A stretch of 54,818 nucleotides of DNA from positions 1 through 54,818 of the forward strand of contig NZ_VCIG01000016.1 in assembly GCF_006345815.1 (NCBI RefSeq), read 5' to 3'. The position numbers and the translations under genes were made by a program. Origin of the DNA: Ochrobactrum sp. CGA5. GTDB lineage: Bacteria > Pseudomonadota > Alphaproteobacteria > Rhizobiales > Rhizobiaceae. This document shows positions 42,795 through 52,035 of the stretch, piece after piece (position 1 is the first letter of the stretch; each line of letters begins with the position of its first letter). The notes below the pieces were generated by a model. It ran no database searches and was not told the DNA's origin. It saw nothing but the letters and a program-made list of their open reading frames with translations.

Positions 42795-44407
42795 GCGCTT
42801 TGCTCGCCTACTTCAATCTGGACAGTTCCAATGCTTAACTCAGCGTCCAGTGCGAATTGCCCGCCTGAAGTGATCACGCACCCGAGTGCGATGGTATCCC
42901 CCGACGCACGGACATTCTGGCGATACCAGAAGTCTTGCCGTTCGCTCACACCATCCCAAACCGCTTGATCCCATAGACCAACATCCCATTCCGAGGAGTT
43001 GGCGTTGCCTTCGGAAACAGCACTGTTGACCGGAAAGGACTTATTCATATCAGCGCGGGCGAAGAGCATAACCTTGGGCCTTGCCTTGCCGCGAACCAGT
43101 ATCCGGGCAAGTGAAGCGGTCTTGCGCTGACCGGTGTTCCCCCCGTTCAGGAACTGCGAAAGATAGACGGCAGTAAAAGTCAGGCCGTCATCGGTCCCGG
43201 TAATATCTCCTTGCCATACCGTACCATCGGTCGAGCCGAAGAAAACGCTACCTTGCATTGTCCCGAAGCAGCTTGCGTTCCAATTGGTAGTTATGCCCCA
43301 CTTTCCGGTCAGGACGTTCAACACAAAGCATCTGTTTTGCACCACGGAATTTTCTGGAAAGGTGATGAAAACAAGATTTCGTTCCGGCCATTGAGTAATT
43401 GTCCAACCTGTACCGGTTGCGTTGGCTGCATCGCGCCAATCGTCCTCAATCTCACGACTAACCGAAACAAGGCTTAACGCCTGCCTGTCGCGCTGGAAAA
43501 CCTGGCTCATGGGAATAAGGCCGTCAGTCGTGGCAATCAGCACATCAGCTCCGGCGCGTATCCAAGCGTTTTTCCCGAGTGGCTTTCCGATCTGATAAAC
43601 ACCCTTCAATGCGAAATCGTCCACACTTTCCGGATTACTGCCTGAATAGACGGCAACTTCGCCCTCTGTTGAAATGAACACGCACATATCGTTGAGGCCG
43701 TCGCCGCTTTCAATGGACCAGCTAAAGCCCGTCAGAAGCGACCCGCCCTTTTTCATAACACCTCCAAGAGGCCACGGTTTCGCCTCTCCACCGAAGGAAT
43801 TCAGCGGAAGGTAATAGGCATCCATGCTGGCGTTCTTCAGGAAGAATTCCCGGTTCTTGAATAGCCAGACATAATTCAGTTGGCTTGTGGTTGTGGTATC
43901 GCCAGTAGCAAAGGTAATCGCCGGGGTCGTAACCCAATCGTTCCCGTTATAAAGCTGCCGAGGGTCCGAGCCGTTTACGCAGACCATCATCGACGCCCCT
44001 TGGGAGGTATGCTGTACCGCTGTCCAAAGGCCAGATGTTTGCCCTGCAAGACTAGCGGGCGTCAGAGCCGGTGGCGCAGGCGGGCTGCTCACGTCAAAAA
44101 TGCCCGTATCGGTCGCCATGAACAGCTTATCAACTCCGCCATAACGGTAATTGAAAGCTGACTGGACATTTCCCAAGCCATCAAGCAATGCACGTTTCAC
44201 CGAACCGCCGCGCACCCGCGCGCCCTTTAAAGTTGGCCATAGATTGAGCAGGACAGAAGCAGAGCCCGCGGTTGGTTGAAGCAAATCGGTGTTTGTTACC
44301 AATCCGCCATTTGGTGCGGGGAACGTGATCGGCGTGCCGGTCTGCGCGCTTGCGCCGGGATTAGACGATTTTAACGGCGAAGGTTTGCGGTTTGGGCGAA
44401 GTGTCAT
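42791..44407 (-). CDS. Tail hub/nozzle protein (packaged-DNA stabilisation, P22 gp10-like role)
   Basis: This 538-residue, mostly beta-structured protein starts FPAPNGGLVTNTDLLQPTAG, with repeated WD/propeller-like strands (GGVDKLFMATDTGIFDVS, SGLWTAVQHTSQGASMMVCV, LNDMCVFISTEGEVAVYSGS, GTGWTITQWPERNLVFITFP, FFGSTDGTVWQGD). Proteins with this layout follow the adaptor genes in P22/SU10-type podophages and close the portal channel as tail hub or nozzle. Its ATG overlaps the preceding adaptor's stop by 4 nt, and its stop overlaps the GNAT start. Role assigned by architecture and gene order. Confidence 0.75.
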   Translation of the reverse strand: MTLRPNRKPSPLKSSNPGASAQTGTPITFPAPNGGLVTNTDLLQPTAGSASVLLNLWPTLKGARVRGGSVKRALLDGLGNVQSAFNYRYGGVDKLFMATDTGIFDVSSPPAPPALTPASLAGQTSGLWTAVQHTSQGASMMVCVNGSDPRQLYNGNDWVTTPAITFATGDTTTTSQLNYVWLFKNREFFLKNASMDAYYLPLNSFGGEAKPWPLGGVMKKGGSLLTGFSWSIESGDGLNDMCVFISTEGEVAVYSGSNPESVDDFALKGVYQIGKPLGKNAWIRAGADVLIATTDGLIPMSQVFQRDRQALSLVSVSREIEDDWRDAANATGTGWTITQWPERNLVFITFPENSVVQNRCFVLNVLTGKWGITTNWNASCFGTMQGSVFFGSTDGTVWQGDITGTDDGLTFTAVYLSQFLNGGNTGQRKTASLARILVRGKARPKVMLFARADMNKSFPVNSAVSEGNANSSEWDVGLWDQAVWDGVSERQDFWYRQNVRASGDTIALGCVITSGGQFALDAELSIGTVQIEVGEQSA

Positions 44408-45006
44408 TGCGGGTCTCCCCGATCTGCTGCCAGTTCCAAGGCGAAATCGGCTTCGAATTCGGCCATCTGATCATCGAAACTCAGGCCCTTTTGCCTCCTC
44501 CAGCGCCAAATAATACCCTTGGTGAGCACGCGGTCAGGAAACTGGGTGGCATTGTCGTCTTTTGTGATGATTGACCGCTCGTTATTGCCGTCTTTCAACC
44601 AATTCTTGGAAACGTAAAAGAATTGGGCCGATACCGACGATCCAATGGGAGAAAAGCTCGCCCGTCCACCATTCAGATAGAAGAACGGAACTTCTGACGA
44701 CGAGCTCTGAACAACACGCCACATGCTTTCGTTTGTGATCTGGCGTGCGAAATCTCCAGACTGGAGTTGAACAGCGCCGCCAGCAGCCAAACGCTGAAAA
44801 TCTTCTGGCAAGGGAAACGGATTATTCGTAACCGGTACTGTTTTTCCCATTCTCGACCAGTCGCCCCGGCGAGCAATTTCCTCTCCGGCTTCCTGCGCGA
44901 ATTCAAGCATCGTCTGCGCGTTCGGGTCGGTGTTGCCCACTACCGTGTCGAAACGGTCGAGCGAGACAACATCGCAAACTGCATTGATTGCGGAAAGTAT
45001 CGTCAT
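44404..45006 (-). CDS. Head-to-tail adaptor protein 2
   Basis: The 200-residue protein has an N-terminal helical bundle (AQTMLEFAQEAGEEIARRGD, WSRM) and a beta-rich middle (FPLPEDFQRLAAGGAVQLQS, VPFFYLNGGRASFSPI), then FPDRVLTKGIIWRWRRQKGL near the C-terminus. This resembles the tail-tubular-A/gp4-type adaptors that form a ring under the portal in podoviruses. ATGA overlaps exist at both ends. The distinction between adaptor and tail-tube function cannot be made by eye. Confidence 0.65.
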   Translation of the reverse strand: MTILSAINAVCDVVSLDRFDTVVGNTDPNAQTMLEFAQEAGEEIARRGDWSRMGKTVPVTNNPFPLPEDFQRLAAGGAVQLQSGDFARQITNESMWRVVQSSSSEVPFFYLNGGRASFSPIGSSVSAQFFYVSKNWLKDGNNERSIITKDDNATQFPDRVLTKGIIWRWRRQKGLSFDDQMAEFEADFALELAADRGDPQ

Positions 45007-45599
45007 GGCGTCACCCCACCAATCCGCACGCGGTTTTGGCCGAACCGTGCACGCTCATCATCGCTGCGCAAATCGCTGAGCATCTGCGTCTTGATACCTG
45101 CCGCAGCAGCCGCGCCTTGGGCGTCTTTCGCCCATATCGAGATTTCTTCAACGACCGCGTAGAGGTAAACGTCAGGTGCGGTTTCCAGCAGCCAGTTTGT
45201 CTTGTTCGCGCGCGTCAGGCCCGAAATTTTCCCGTAGAAACTGAACGTCAGAACGCCACTCCAGACGGGCCGGATAATCACATTTCGCCCCTGAACTGCG
45301 AATGCAAAAGGCACGTCCGGGCATCCTTGAGCGACACTTTCGAGCGCCTGAATAGAATAAGAGCGCAAAACTCTGCCAGATGCCGTCTGCACCGAACGGG
45401 CTTCCAGAAAGCCTTCAGGCAACGACCCGGAGCCGTCCACAACAATGACGGGTTCTGTCCGCTCCATATCGGCAACGCGCAGTTGACGATTGAGCTTCAT
45501 TTCAGCAAGCCCAACGAGACGCGGGAAAATATGAGCAAAGTCGTTGCGGCCAACATATTCACCAGCCGTCACCAACAGATCAGCGTAGTCTGCGATCAT
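45003..45599 (-). CDS. Head-to-tail adaptor protein 1
   Basis: This 198-residue product has an N-terminal helical part (IFPRLVGLAEMKLNRQLRVA), LPEGFLEARSVQTASGRVLR, YSIQALESVAQGCPDVPFAF and a helical end (VYLYAVVEEISIWAKD). These match the pattern of phage adaptor proteins in SU10/T7-like phages. The ATG at 45599 is chosen because it forms an ATGA overlap with the preceding gene; a GTG at 45620 would overlap far more and has no ribosome site. Two similarly shaped adaptors in a row (this and 44404-45006) are usual for these phages. Confidence 0.68.
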   Translation of the reverse strand: MIADYADLLVTAGEYVGRNDFAHIFPRLVGLAEMKLNRQLRVADMERTEPVIVVDGSGSLPEGFLEARSVQTASGRVLRSYSIQALESVAQGCPDVPFAFAVQGRNVIIRPVWSGVLTFSFYGKISGLTRANKTNWLLETAPDVYLYAVVEEISIWAKDAQGAAAAAGIKTQMLSDLRSDDERARFGQNRVRIGGVTP

Positions 45600-45919
45600 A
45601 TCTTGTCTCTTGTCCGCCACTTGGCGTTGTCGGAGTTCTGGAGATAGCGGCGAATATAATCGTCATCACCGACACGAACGGCAGGCAACAGATCGCGGTA
45701 AAAGACATTCAAGGGAATTGAGGCAACCTTTGCGAAGTCGCCCCATTTCCGTCCCTCGCTACGTTCCGCCGTGTTCTGATCCAGAAGCGCATCGGTCGCG
45801 TAGTATTCTGTCTTCACCGCACCATAGTTCTCGTCAATGTCGTACCAGATGCGCCGAAATCCGCGCACCGGGTCATCCTCGATCACTTCGCCGTGGCGAT
45901 AAGGGCGATCAAGCTTCAT
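45596..45919 (-). CDS. Small virion-region protein, unknown
   Basis: The 107-residue product (MKLDRPYRHGEVIEDDPVRG, RRIWYDIDENYGAVKTEYYA, FYRDLLPAVRVGDDDYIRRY) has no membrane segment and no family I recognise. The ATG at 45919 lies 11 nt inside the preceding gene. Between capsid and adaptor genes, such proteins are often head-completion or assembly factors; here this is only a positional guess. Confidence 0.62.
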   Translation of the reverse strand: MKLDRPYRHGEVIEDDPVRGFRRIWYDIDENYGAVKTEYYATDALLDQNTAERSEGRKWGDFAKVASIPLNVFYRDLLPAVRVGDDDYIRRYLQNSDNAKWRTRDKI

Positions 45920-46103
45920 CGTCTGGCAGCTCTGCCTTGCGCGAATTGACAAGCTTTCTCGCGACAGAAATAGGCAGTTCGTGGACTTCACCCGGCTTGA
46001 GTTTCACGCCGCTTTCCGGGAAATATCCGCGAAGCAAGAGGACGGACAAGGTTGGCTCGCCTTTTGCTGGTTCTGTCGCCACTGGTTTCTGATTATCACT
46101 CAT
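45909..46103 (-). CDS. Small head-region protein of 64 residues, unknown
   Basis: The ATG at 46103 follows AGGAAG. The product is acidic and proline-rich (EPAKGEPTLSVLLLRGYFPE, KLKPGEVHELPISVARKLV) with a single folded-looking core. The pattern with PGEVHELPxxxAxxLVxxxxAE resembles short domains found beside capsid genes. It is separated from the capsid gene by a terminator and starts the connector part of the transcript. Confidence 0.62.
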   Translation of the reverse strand: MSDNQKPVATEPAKGEPTLSVLLLRGYFPESGVKLKPGEVHELPISVARKLVNSRKAELPDDEA

Positions 46104-46125
46104 TGGTGCTCTTCCTTGTTGAAAC

Positions 46126-46152
46126 GAAAAACGGAGGCCTAAGCCCCCGTTC
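46126..46152 (-). terminator. Rho-independent terminator after the capsid gene
   Basis: On the minus strand AACGGGGGC and GCCTCCGTT form a stem of about 8-9 bp around a short loop, followed by TTTTTC. It comes 24 nt after the capsid stop. Partial read-through here would give far more capsid than connector mRNA. Confidence 0.72.
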
Positions 46153-46175
46153 AAGTTCTTCATTCAGAGGCCCGA

Positions 46176-47159
46176 TTAGGCCGCTTCAACGTCCGCAATA
46201 GCGCCGCTGGATGCTTCGTTCTTGGCGACCAGCGTCCATTCGCAGTTGACCAGACGCTTTTCATTGTCACCGGTCTTTGCGAGAGGCTTCTGGTTGATGC
46301 CGCGAAGGAAGCCCACTTCCCACATTTCGGGATCGAGAAGCGCCACGTCACGCGGGCTCTGCCAAGGATTGGCGATTGCGGAGAGATATCCGAAATCACC
46401 CTGATACACGTCAGCTGCGCCAACGATGACGGCCTGCGCATCGCCCGTACGCTTTGCCGGTGCGTCAGCACGGATGGCAGCAATACCGGTGAACTTGGAG
46501 AAGGTCTTTTTCAGCGAAGAATGCATCATGATGACGGTCGGCTTTGCGCCGTTGTCGAATGCAGACTGCTGAACGTTCTTCACCTGATCCTCAGCGAAGG
46601 CGCGAAGCGTGCCGTCAGTCGGAGCGACAGTCAGGCCGGTAGCTTCGTCATAACCGCCGTCCGCGCCGGTTGCGCCGCGATCCGTATTCGTGGAAAGCCA
46701 AGTCCAGAGAGAACCCGACTGACGAACCGGATTTGCGTTGCTGCCAGCCGAGGAAGCCTGCTTGGTTCCGACCATGGCAAATTCCATGTCTCGGGCAAGT
46801 TCCTTGGCCTTCTTGACGGTCTGTCGCTTGATTTCAGACTTACGCCCATACTTCTTCACCGCTTCAGCGGTATCGGAAATCATGAACGTTTCATCCGAAA
46901 TCTGGCAGTAGTTGCCCACTTCCTTGGTCGGCTCGACTGGCTGGAAGGTCGCTTCGTTGCCTTCAGGCTTGGCATTCGAAGCCGGAGCACGAAGCGTATC
47001 GGTCTGCCACTGATGTTTCGTTGCCGAAACGTCATAGGTCGTGCCGATGAGCTTCTGGAAAGGGCATTCTTCCTTGGCGACGGTATAGATCACGTCGCGG
47101 AAGTCTTCTGCCTTGCCCTTGATATCATAGGTATCGGTAGTGCCTGCTGCTTGAGCCAT
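46176..47159 (-). CDS. Major capsid protein (DUF5309/SU10-like, HK97 fold)
   Basis: The 327-residue protein carries the SU10-like capsid pattern: TYDIKGKAEDFRDVIYTVAK and ECPFQKLIG at the start, QWQTDTLRAPASNAKPEGNE, VGNYCQISDETFMISDTAEA in the middle, TVIMMHSSLKKTFSKFTGIA, and the C-terminal FGYLSAIANPWQSPRDVALL and DPEMWEVGFLR. It forms the icosahedral head. The ATG follows AGGAGACAAAACA. It lies between scaffold and a terminator, the normal place for the capsid. Confidence 0.88.
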   Translation of the reverse strand: MAQAAGTTDTYDIKGKAEDFRDVIYTVAKEECPFQKLIGTTYDVSATKHQWQTDTLRAPASNAKPEGNEATFQPVEPTKEVGNYCQISDETFMISDTAEAVKKYGRKSEIKRQTVKKAKELARDMEFAMVGTKQASSAGSNANPVRQSGSLWTWLSTNTDRGATGADGGYDEATGLTVAPTDGTLRAFAEDQVKNVQQSAFDNGAKPTVIMMHSSLKKTFSKFTGIAAIRADAPAKRTGDAQAVIVGAADVYQGDFGYLSAIANPWQSPRDVALLDPEMWEVGFLRGINQKPLAKTGDNEKRLVNCEWTLVAKNEASSGAIADVEAA

Positions 47160-47185
47160 TGTTTTGTCTCCTGTGGAAAACGGCT

Positions 47186-48196
47186 CTAGCTCCAGTCGAA
47201 TGCATCGAGCGCTTTCTTGGCGCTATCGACGGAGCGAGATTGTTTGAAACTTTGCAGCGCCTTGCTGGACGGGTTCAGAGAAGGACGGTTCTTTCCTGGC
47301 TTCAGTGCCGGAGCGCTTTCCAGCTTCTTCTTGCCTGCCTTCTGCTGTTCAATCGCCTTGAGACCGATCCTTGCGTAATAGGCGAGCTTCAACATGCGAT
47401 GATCCACAACCGTGTTCAGTTCTTCGGTTGTAAAGCCGAGCTGCGCAGCGGTTTCCGCAACATCCTTGTTGAAGGCTTCTCGCTTTTCAGCGTTCTTGAT
47501 GTGAGGGAATGCCGCCTCCAGAGCTTCATTTTCGGCTGCAAGCCGCTTCTGATGCTGCTGATAGGTGAAGTGATCCCCTTGCACTTCGGCCTGTTTCCGA
47601 GCCGAAAGGATGGTCTGCAACTCTCCAACCGCGCTTTCATACATGGCCTTCTGGCGTGTGTATTCGGCTGGGTTGGTCATTGCCAGCGTGGCTGACGGTT
47701 CTTCCGGCAATCGACTTGCCAGATAGTCAACCAGTCCGTCGAGCGTGGTCTGCAATTGCTGATGCTGACGGGAAAACGCCGTTTCCTGTTCAACCAGATT
47801 GTGAAGCTTTGTTTCAGCTTCCTTCCGCTGATTTGCAAGTTCCTGCGTCTTCTTTTGATAGTCGCCCTGCCGAAGATATCCGCCCTTCAATTCCTTGAGG
47901 GAAATTTCAGTACCATCGGCAAGCGTGACCATGGTTTCCGCGTCTGGATCGGGTTCGTCTCCGTCACCGTCCTCGTCGTGTTCTCCATCGTCTTCATTCC
48001 CGGTCTCTTCGCCGTTTTCCAAGGCGTCACCCGTCTCGTCGTCGTCGGTGGCAGGTTCCTTGCCTGATTTGCCGGAGTTGGGCGCGTCGGCCTCTCCTTC
48101 ATCGTCAAACATGGCTTCAAGCGCCGTGTCGAGAGCGTCAGAGGGTTGTGCGTTATCACTCCCGCCAGCTGGCAGGTTGGTGTTTTCGCCGTCCAT
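47186..48196 (-). CDS. Scaffolding protein
   Basis: The 336-residue product has an extremely acidic N-terminal third (NEDDGEHDEDGDGDEPDPDA), a long coiled coil in the middle (DYQKKTQELANQRKEAETKL and on) and a basic C-terminal end (KKKLESAPALKPGKNRPSLN) suited to bind the capsid floor. This composition and the place between portal and capsid genes are the usual signs of a podoviral scaffold that leaves the head before packaging. The ATG follows AAGGAAATACCAAA. Confidence 0.82.
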   Translation of the reverse strand: MDGENTNLPAGGSDNAQPSDALDTALEAMFDDEGEADAPNSGKSGKEPATDDDETGDALENGEETGNEDDGEHDEDGDGDEPDPDAETMVTLADGTEISLKELKGGYLRQGDYQKKTQELANQRKEAETKLHNLVEQETAFSRQHQQLQTTLDGLVDYLASRLPEEPSATLAMTNPAEYTRQKAMYESAVGELQTILSARKQAEVQGDHFTYQQHQKRLAAENEALEAAFPHIKNAEKREAFNKDVAETAAQLGFTTEELNTVVDHRMLKLAYYARIGLKAIEQQKAGKKKLESAPALKPGKNRPSLNPSSKALQSFKQSRSVDSAKKALDAFDWS

Positions 48197-48229
48197 TTTG
48201 GTATTTCCTTTGTCGGGTGAGTGCGCGGC

Positions 48230-48466
48230 TTATGCCACTGCACCTCTGCGCACCGGTTTAGCTGTGCCTTGATTGGCCAAGGCCTTTAGCTTCGTGCGCA
48301 AAGCTCTGATTGCACGCACTTCGGCACAAAATGCCTGTCGTGCTTCGTGATCGTTGTGAGCGGCATAAACCGCGTTGTTGGTTGCGTCCCGCTCCAGTTC
48401 ATCGAACAGCCGGACAATCAGCGGGTGTTCAATGAGAAAGCCTGCATCGTTACTATCGGTGCTCAT
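48230..48466 (-). CDS. Small protein between portal and scaffold, unknown
   Basis: The 78-residue helical product (IEHPLIVRLFDELERDATNN, EVRAIRALRTKLKALAN) has no recognised family. Its ATG shares one base with the portal stop (TGATG type), so it is coupled to the portal. The placement is like that of small head-assembly proteins. Confidence 0.65.
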   Translation of the reverse strand: MSTDSNDAGFLIEHPLIVRLFDELERDATNNAVYAAHNDHEARQAFCAEVRAIRALRTKLKALANQGTAKPVRRGAVA

Positions 48467-50592
48467 CAGATCGCCCTCCCCTGACCAAGTGCCAAGGCGA
48501 AGGCCGAGGCTTGTGATTTCTTGATTTCGAGATCAGCGCGGTACATGGCAACACGCTCCTGCGAGGCGATCTTTTCACGCTCGATTGCAAGCATCCCGTC
48601 AAGTTTCTGCTGCTCCAGATATGCCCGCCGCTCGTCGCGCTGTGCGTCTGCCGCCCGCTTTTGCGCATTGTCCTCTGACGTTCGCATCATTTCCGCCTGC
48701 TTTATCTGGCGGTTTGCCTCAACACGTGCCTGCTCGCGAGTAACGGCAGTTTTCGCCCGGGCTTCTTCGAGCTCGATAGCGTTCTTGTGCTTGACTGCTT
48801 CCGGATCGGGACGATTGCGGGCCGCTTCCTCAAGTTTTGCGATTTCGTCTTCGCTTGGTTTGTTGAAATACAGGCTGACTGTCTTCAAACCAGCCGCTTC
48901 AACCATGCGAGAAACAGCATTCCAGAGGTTCATCGGCTTAACAAACGGATTATCGACCGCTCCGAAACTGGCGAGCAGCTTCTCTTGAAGTCCCATAACC
49001 ATCTGAAGGGCCATCATGTCCCGTTCCCGCGTGCCAGCACCCAGACCAGTGTTTACGGATGCGTCCATGCTCGCATCCCAATATCTGGGATCGAATGTCA
49101 CCCATTCATCGCGAAGGCGCACTGTGCGCGGCTTGTCCTGATGCTGGACAATCAGGCGCAACACTCCCTTGAATACCCGCTGTAGGCCTTTGGCGAAGTT
49201 GTTCACCACCATTTCAGTCTGGGCTATGCCTGACTGTTCAATCATTGCGGAGGCCTTGGCCGTGGTGTTCTGCAACGCATCAGGAGCAAGGCCACTCGCC
49301 GCGTCAGAAATGCCGGTTCGGTCGGTTACAACCTCATCCATGTACCCCAGCATCTGGAAAGACTGAGCCGCCACAAATGGAACTGTGCTGTAGCCTACTG
49401 CGTCCGCAACGCTCTTGCCACTTTTGACCCGGATCGGCTCACCAAAACGTGGGTTGGTCACGCTTTCCGGGTTTTCAACACTGTCATTCTGAACAATCGG
49501 CTGGAGGTTGTTCTGCCAGTAAATGTTGTCCAGCGTATTGCGAAGCAGCACCGTTTTGATCCGCTGAACTTCCTCAATGTCATCTGGGATCGACCGGCCT
49601 TCCCACTGATGCGGCTCTCGCTCCGCAACCAGATCACCAAACGGCACCATGTCATCCCATGGCTCATTTTCGATTATGTGTTCTTCGCCACGACCACCGG
49701 CCATAATGACCCGACGCAGTTCCGCTATGCCATCACCGTCATAATCGACGCGCACAAAACTTTCGACCACTTCGATTTCATCAATCGACGGGTGATGACC
49801 TTGCGAAGTCGTGCCGACAACCCGCTTGTTCTCGCTATCCTCTTCCAGATCGAGCAGATCAGCCCCATCAGCGGCGGAAAGCGCTTCAATGACTGTCTTG
49901 CTGTAGCCTGCCTCAATCAGTTCCCCACGGCGCTTTGTTGTGACATGAGCCACGATAGGACTGTCATCAATGCACTTGGCGTCGGGATGAATGCGAAACT
50001 CACTGCGCGGCACGCATTCCAGAACCACCCGCTTGTTCTCAATCTTCCGCTTTACCTGAAGCGTGTAATACCCGTCTGGAGACTGATCCGCGCCGACAAT
50101 TTCGAGGCTGTCGTCAGCAACGAGAATGTACGCTGCTTCTTCGTCCAGCCCCTCATGCGTCGTGGTTTGCGTTTCGCGCTGTTTTTCTACAAACCATTTC
50201 AGCACTCCGTTTCGCTTCAGAAGTGCATCATGCATGGCGTCATAGATTGCTTGCTGACCGCCGCTTTCAGGGAGAACGATATAGTTCACATAGTCGGTCG
50301 CCTGTTCCGCGCCTTCCTCATCACCTGAGGCAACAGGGGCATATTCTACTGTCTTGTCCGAACTGAAGAACACACGATAGACAGACGGCAGCATCTTTTT
50401 GATGGTTGCACGAACGTCTTTCGAAATGGCCTTGGAACGCCCTTCATCAGAAGGCGTATCCTTCATATCGCCATCATAGTATTCCTGCGCTCGCTGCAAG
50501 TCGGGCTTGATATGACCGTCATAATAATTGTCGCAGTCATCCAGCAACCCGCCGACGATACCGGCAAGTTCTTCATTCGTCATTTTTGGCAT
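48466..50592 (-). CDS. Portal protein
   Basis: This 708-residue protein resembles the P22/SU10-type portals: DNYYDGHIKPDLQRAQEYYD at the N-terminus, GRSKAISKDVRATIKKMLPS and VYRVFFSS, AIYDAMHDALLKRNGVLKWF, RTGISDAASGLAPDALQNTT, and a long charged helical barrel at the C-terminus (RAKTAVTREQARVEANRQIK, about 600-700). It forms the dodecameric DNA gate. It follows the large terminase by 3 nt. The clear barrel and length fit podoviruses that keep a long portal tail in the head. Confidence 0.88.
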   Translation of the reverse strand: MPKMTNEELAGIVGGLLDDCDNYYDGHIKPDLQRAQEYYDGDMKDTPSDEGRSKAISKDVRATIKKMLPSVYRVFFSSDKTVEYAPVASGDEEGAEQATDYVNYIVLPESGGQQAIYDAMHDALLKRNGVLKWFVEKQRETQTTTHEGLDEEAAYILVADDSLEIVGADQSPDGYYTLQVKRKIENKRVVLECVPRSEFRIHPDAKCIDDSPIVAHVTTKRRGELIEAGYSKTVIEALSAADGADLLDLEEDSENKRVVGTTSQGHHPSIDEIEVVESFVRVDYDGDGIAELRRVIMAGGRGEEHIIENEPWDDMVPFGDLVAEREPHQWEGRSIPDDIEEVQRIKTVLLRNTLDNIYWQNNLQPIVQNDSVENPESVTNPRFGEPIRVKSGKSVADAVGYSTVPFVAAQSFQMLGYMDEVVTDRTGISDAASGLAPDALQNTTAKASAMIEQSGIAQTEMVVNNFAKGLQRVFKGVLRLIVQHQDKPRTVRLRDEWVTFDPRYWDASMDASVNTGLGAGTRERDMMALQMVMGLQEKLLASFGAVDNPFVKPMNLWNAVSRMVEAAGLKTVSLYFNKPSEDEIAKLEEAARNRPDPEAVKHKNAIELEEARAKTAVTREQARVEANRQIKQAEMMRTSEDNAQKRAADAQRDERRAYLEQQKLDGMLAIEREKIASQERVAMYRADLEIKKSQASAFALALGQGRAI

Positions 50593-50595
50593 AGA

Positions 50596-52035
50596 TCAAA
50601 CCACCTTACGAGGCGTGAATTTCCAGCTGGTTGCCGGTGTGTAAACCGTCGCAAATCGCAGCATCATCAATGCGTAGCGAGAGGCGGAAATCGTATCGTC
50701 CCGCTCTTTCACTACCTGTCCGTTCTTCCGGTGATACAGACGGCGCTCCTCATGCCAGTGCGGACATGTCCGAAACACCTTCCAGCGACCGGTCTGCATC
50801 CGGCTCAGCATATCCATCAAGCCAGCTTCAACGCTGTTCGATCCATCCTCAAACGTTGCCCTTTCCGGCAAGAGATTGAGGCTTTGTTCCCGATACTGCG
50901 TTGCAAGGTTCTTGCCTGCCGCCACATCATTGTTGCCATCGTGCGGCCACGCCCACGGCAACCAGTCACCCCAAGGCTTCAAGGCTGCTGCATGAATTAC
51001 CGGTGTTGCCTGGCTCTGCCGATAATCCTTCGTGACATACACCACGTCCGCGTCACGATCCCACGCGAGGCTTACGGCAGCAGTCGGGTGATCCCAACCA
51101 AAATCCATTCCACCGATTTGCGGCCAATGAGCCGGGATTTCGAACGGCTCAACCGTGATATCCTCTTCCAGAACAGGGAAGATAAGACCACTTCCGAGTG
51201 TCGGAATGCCTTTCGCTCTCGCTTCTCTTTCGTGCGCCGGATAGCTCGCAATGATCTTTGCGCGCTCCTCTGGCGAGTAGTGCTCCGCGTCGTCAATCGT
51301 CATCGAAATGACCTTGCGGGACTCGGTAGCCATGTCGTCGGCTGCTGGCATGACAAACCTCGAAACAACCGTGGACATCCCAAGCAACGGCGTGAATGTG
51401 GTCTGTGCGAACTGTCCGCGCTGGCCGTTGTTCGTTCGGGTCAGGCCCTCGCTGTAAATGTCTTCCGGTGGCTCTTCATCGAACCATACGCCGTCAACAG
51501 TCGGCCCCTGCCACTTCTCACGGCCCTTTTCGTAAGCCTTGAACGACAAAAGCGCTTCATCTGCCTGTACGTCACCACCACCGCCCCATCGCACCACAAT
51601 GCTATCGAGCAGATTGGGAACGCCCATCGCTCTTGTGCGTGACACGATACAGTCAGCCGGGATAAACCCCGTTCCCCATTGCTCCTCAATCGCTGGCGGG
51701 CCTACCAGAATGCGTTGCGGATTGTCCCGAGTGCTTTCACCGGTAACAGAACCAGCCCACAGCACCGGGGCCTTGTCGAAAGTTGCGCCTTCCCACCAGT
51801 CAGGATAACGACCGGTCAAATGAATGGCCCATTCCGCGCCGCCTGCTATCGTCTTTCCGAGCTGGTTGCCTGCCATGAACAGGCGCTCAGATTTCGTTGC
51901 GCCCGCTGCGTGAAACTCTTTCTGTTTCGCATATGGCGCGTAGCTCTTGAGCTTATTTGTCCTCTTCCGGCGCTCCAGTTCCGCCAGCAGCGATTGCAAC
52001 TCCTGCTTTTCCGAGTAATTCAGCAATTCGAGCAT
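50596..52035 (-). CDS. Terminase large subunit
   Basis: The 479-residue packaging motor has a Walker A loop GNQLGKT (56-62), Walker B VDGVWFDEE (180-188), coupling motif TFTPLLGMS (about 213-221), and a RNase-H-like nuclease domain beginning at GGMDFGWDHPTA (Asp311) and including WPHDGN (about 358-363). It pumps DNA through the portal and cuts the concatemer. The ATG at 52035 lies 83 nt inside the small terminase gene; no later start before the ATPase motif is available, so the long overlap appears real. The enterobacterial P22-group large terminases share its motif order. Confidence 0.92.
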   Translation of the reverse strand: MLELLNYSEKQELQSLLAELERRKRTNKLKSYAPYAKQKEFHAAGATKSERLFMAGNQLGKTIAGGAEWAIHLTGRYPDWWEGATFDKAPVLWAGSVTGESTRDNPQRILVGPPAIEEQWGTGFIPADCIVSRTRAMGVPNLLDSIVVRWGGGGDVQADEALLSFKAYEKGREKWQGPTVDGVWFDEEPPEDIYSEGLTRTNNGQRGQFAQTTFTPLLGMSTVVSRFVMPAADDMATESRKVISMTIDDAEHYSPEERAKIIASYPAHEREARAKGIPTLGSGLIFPVLEEDITVEPFEIPAHWPQIGGMDFGWDHPTAAVSLAWDRDADVVYVTKDYRQSQATPVIHAAALKPWGDWLPWAWPHDGNNDVAAGKNLATQYREQSLNLLPERATFEDGSNSVEAGLMDMLSRMQTGRWKVFRTCPHWHEERRLYHRKNGQVVKERDDTISASRYALMMLRFATVYTPATSWKFTPRKVV

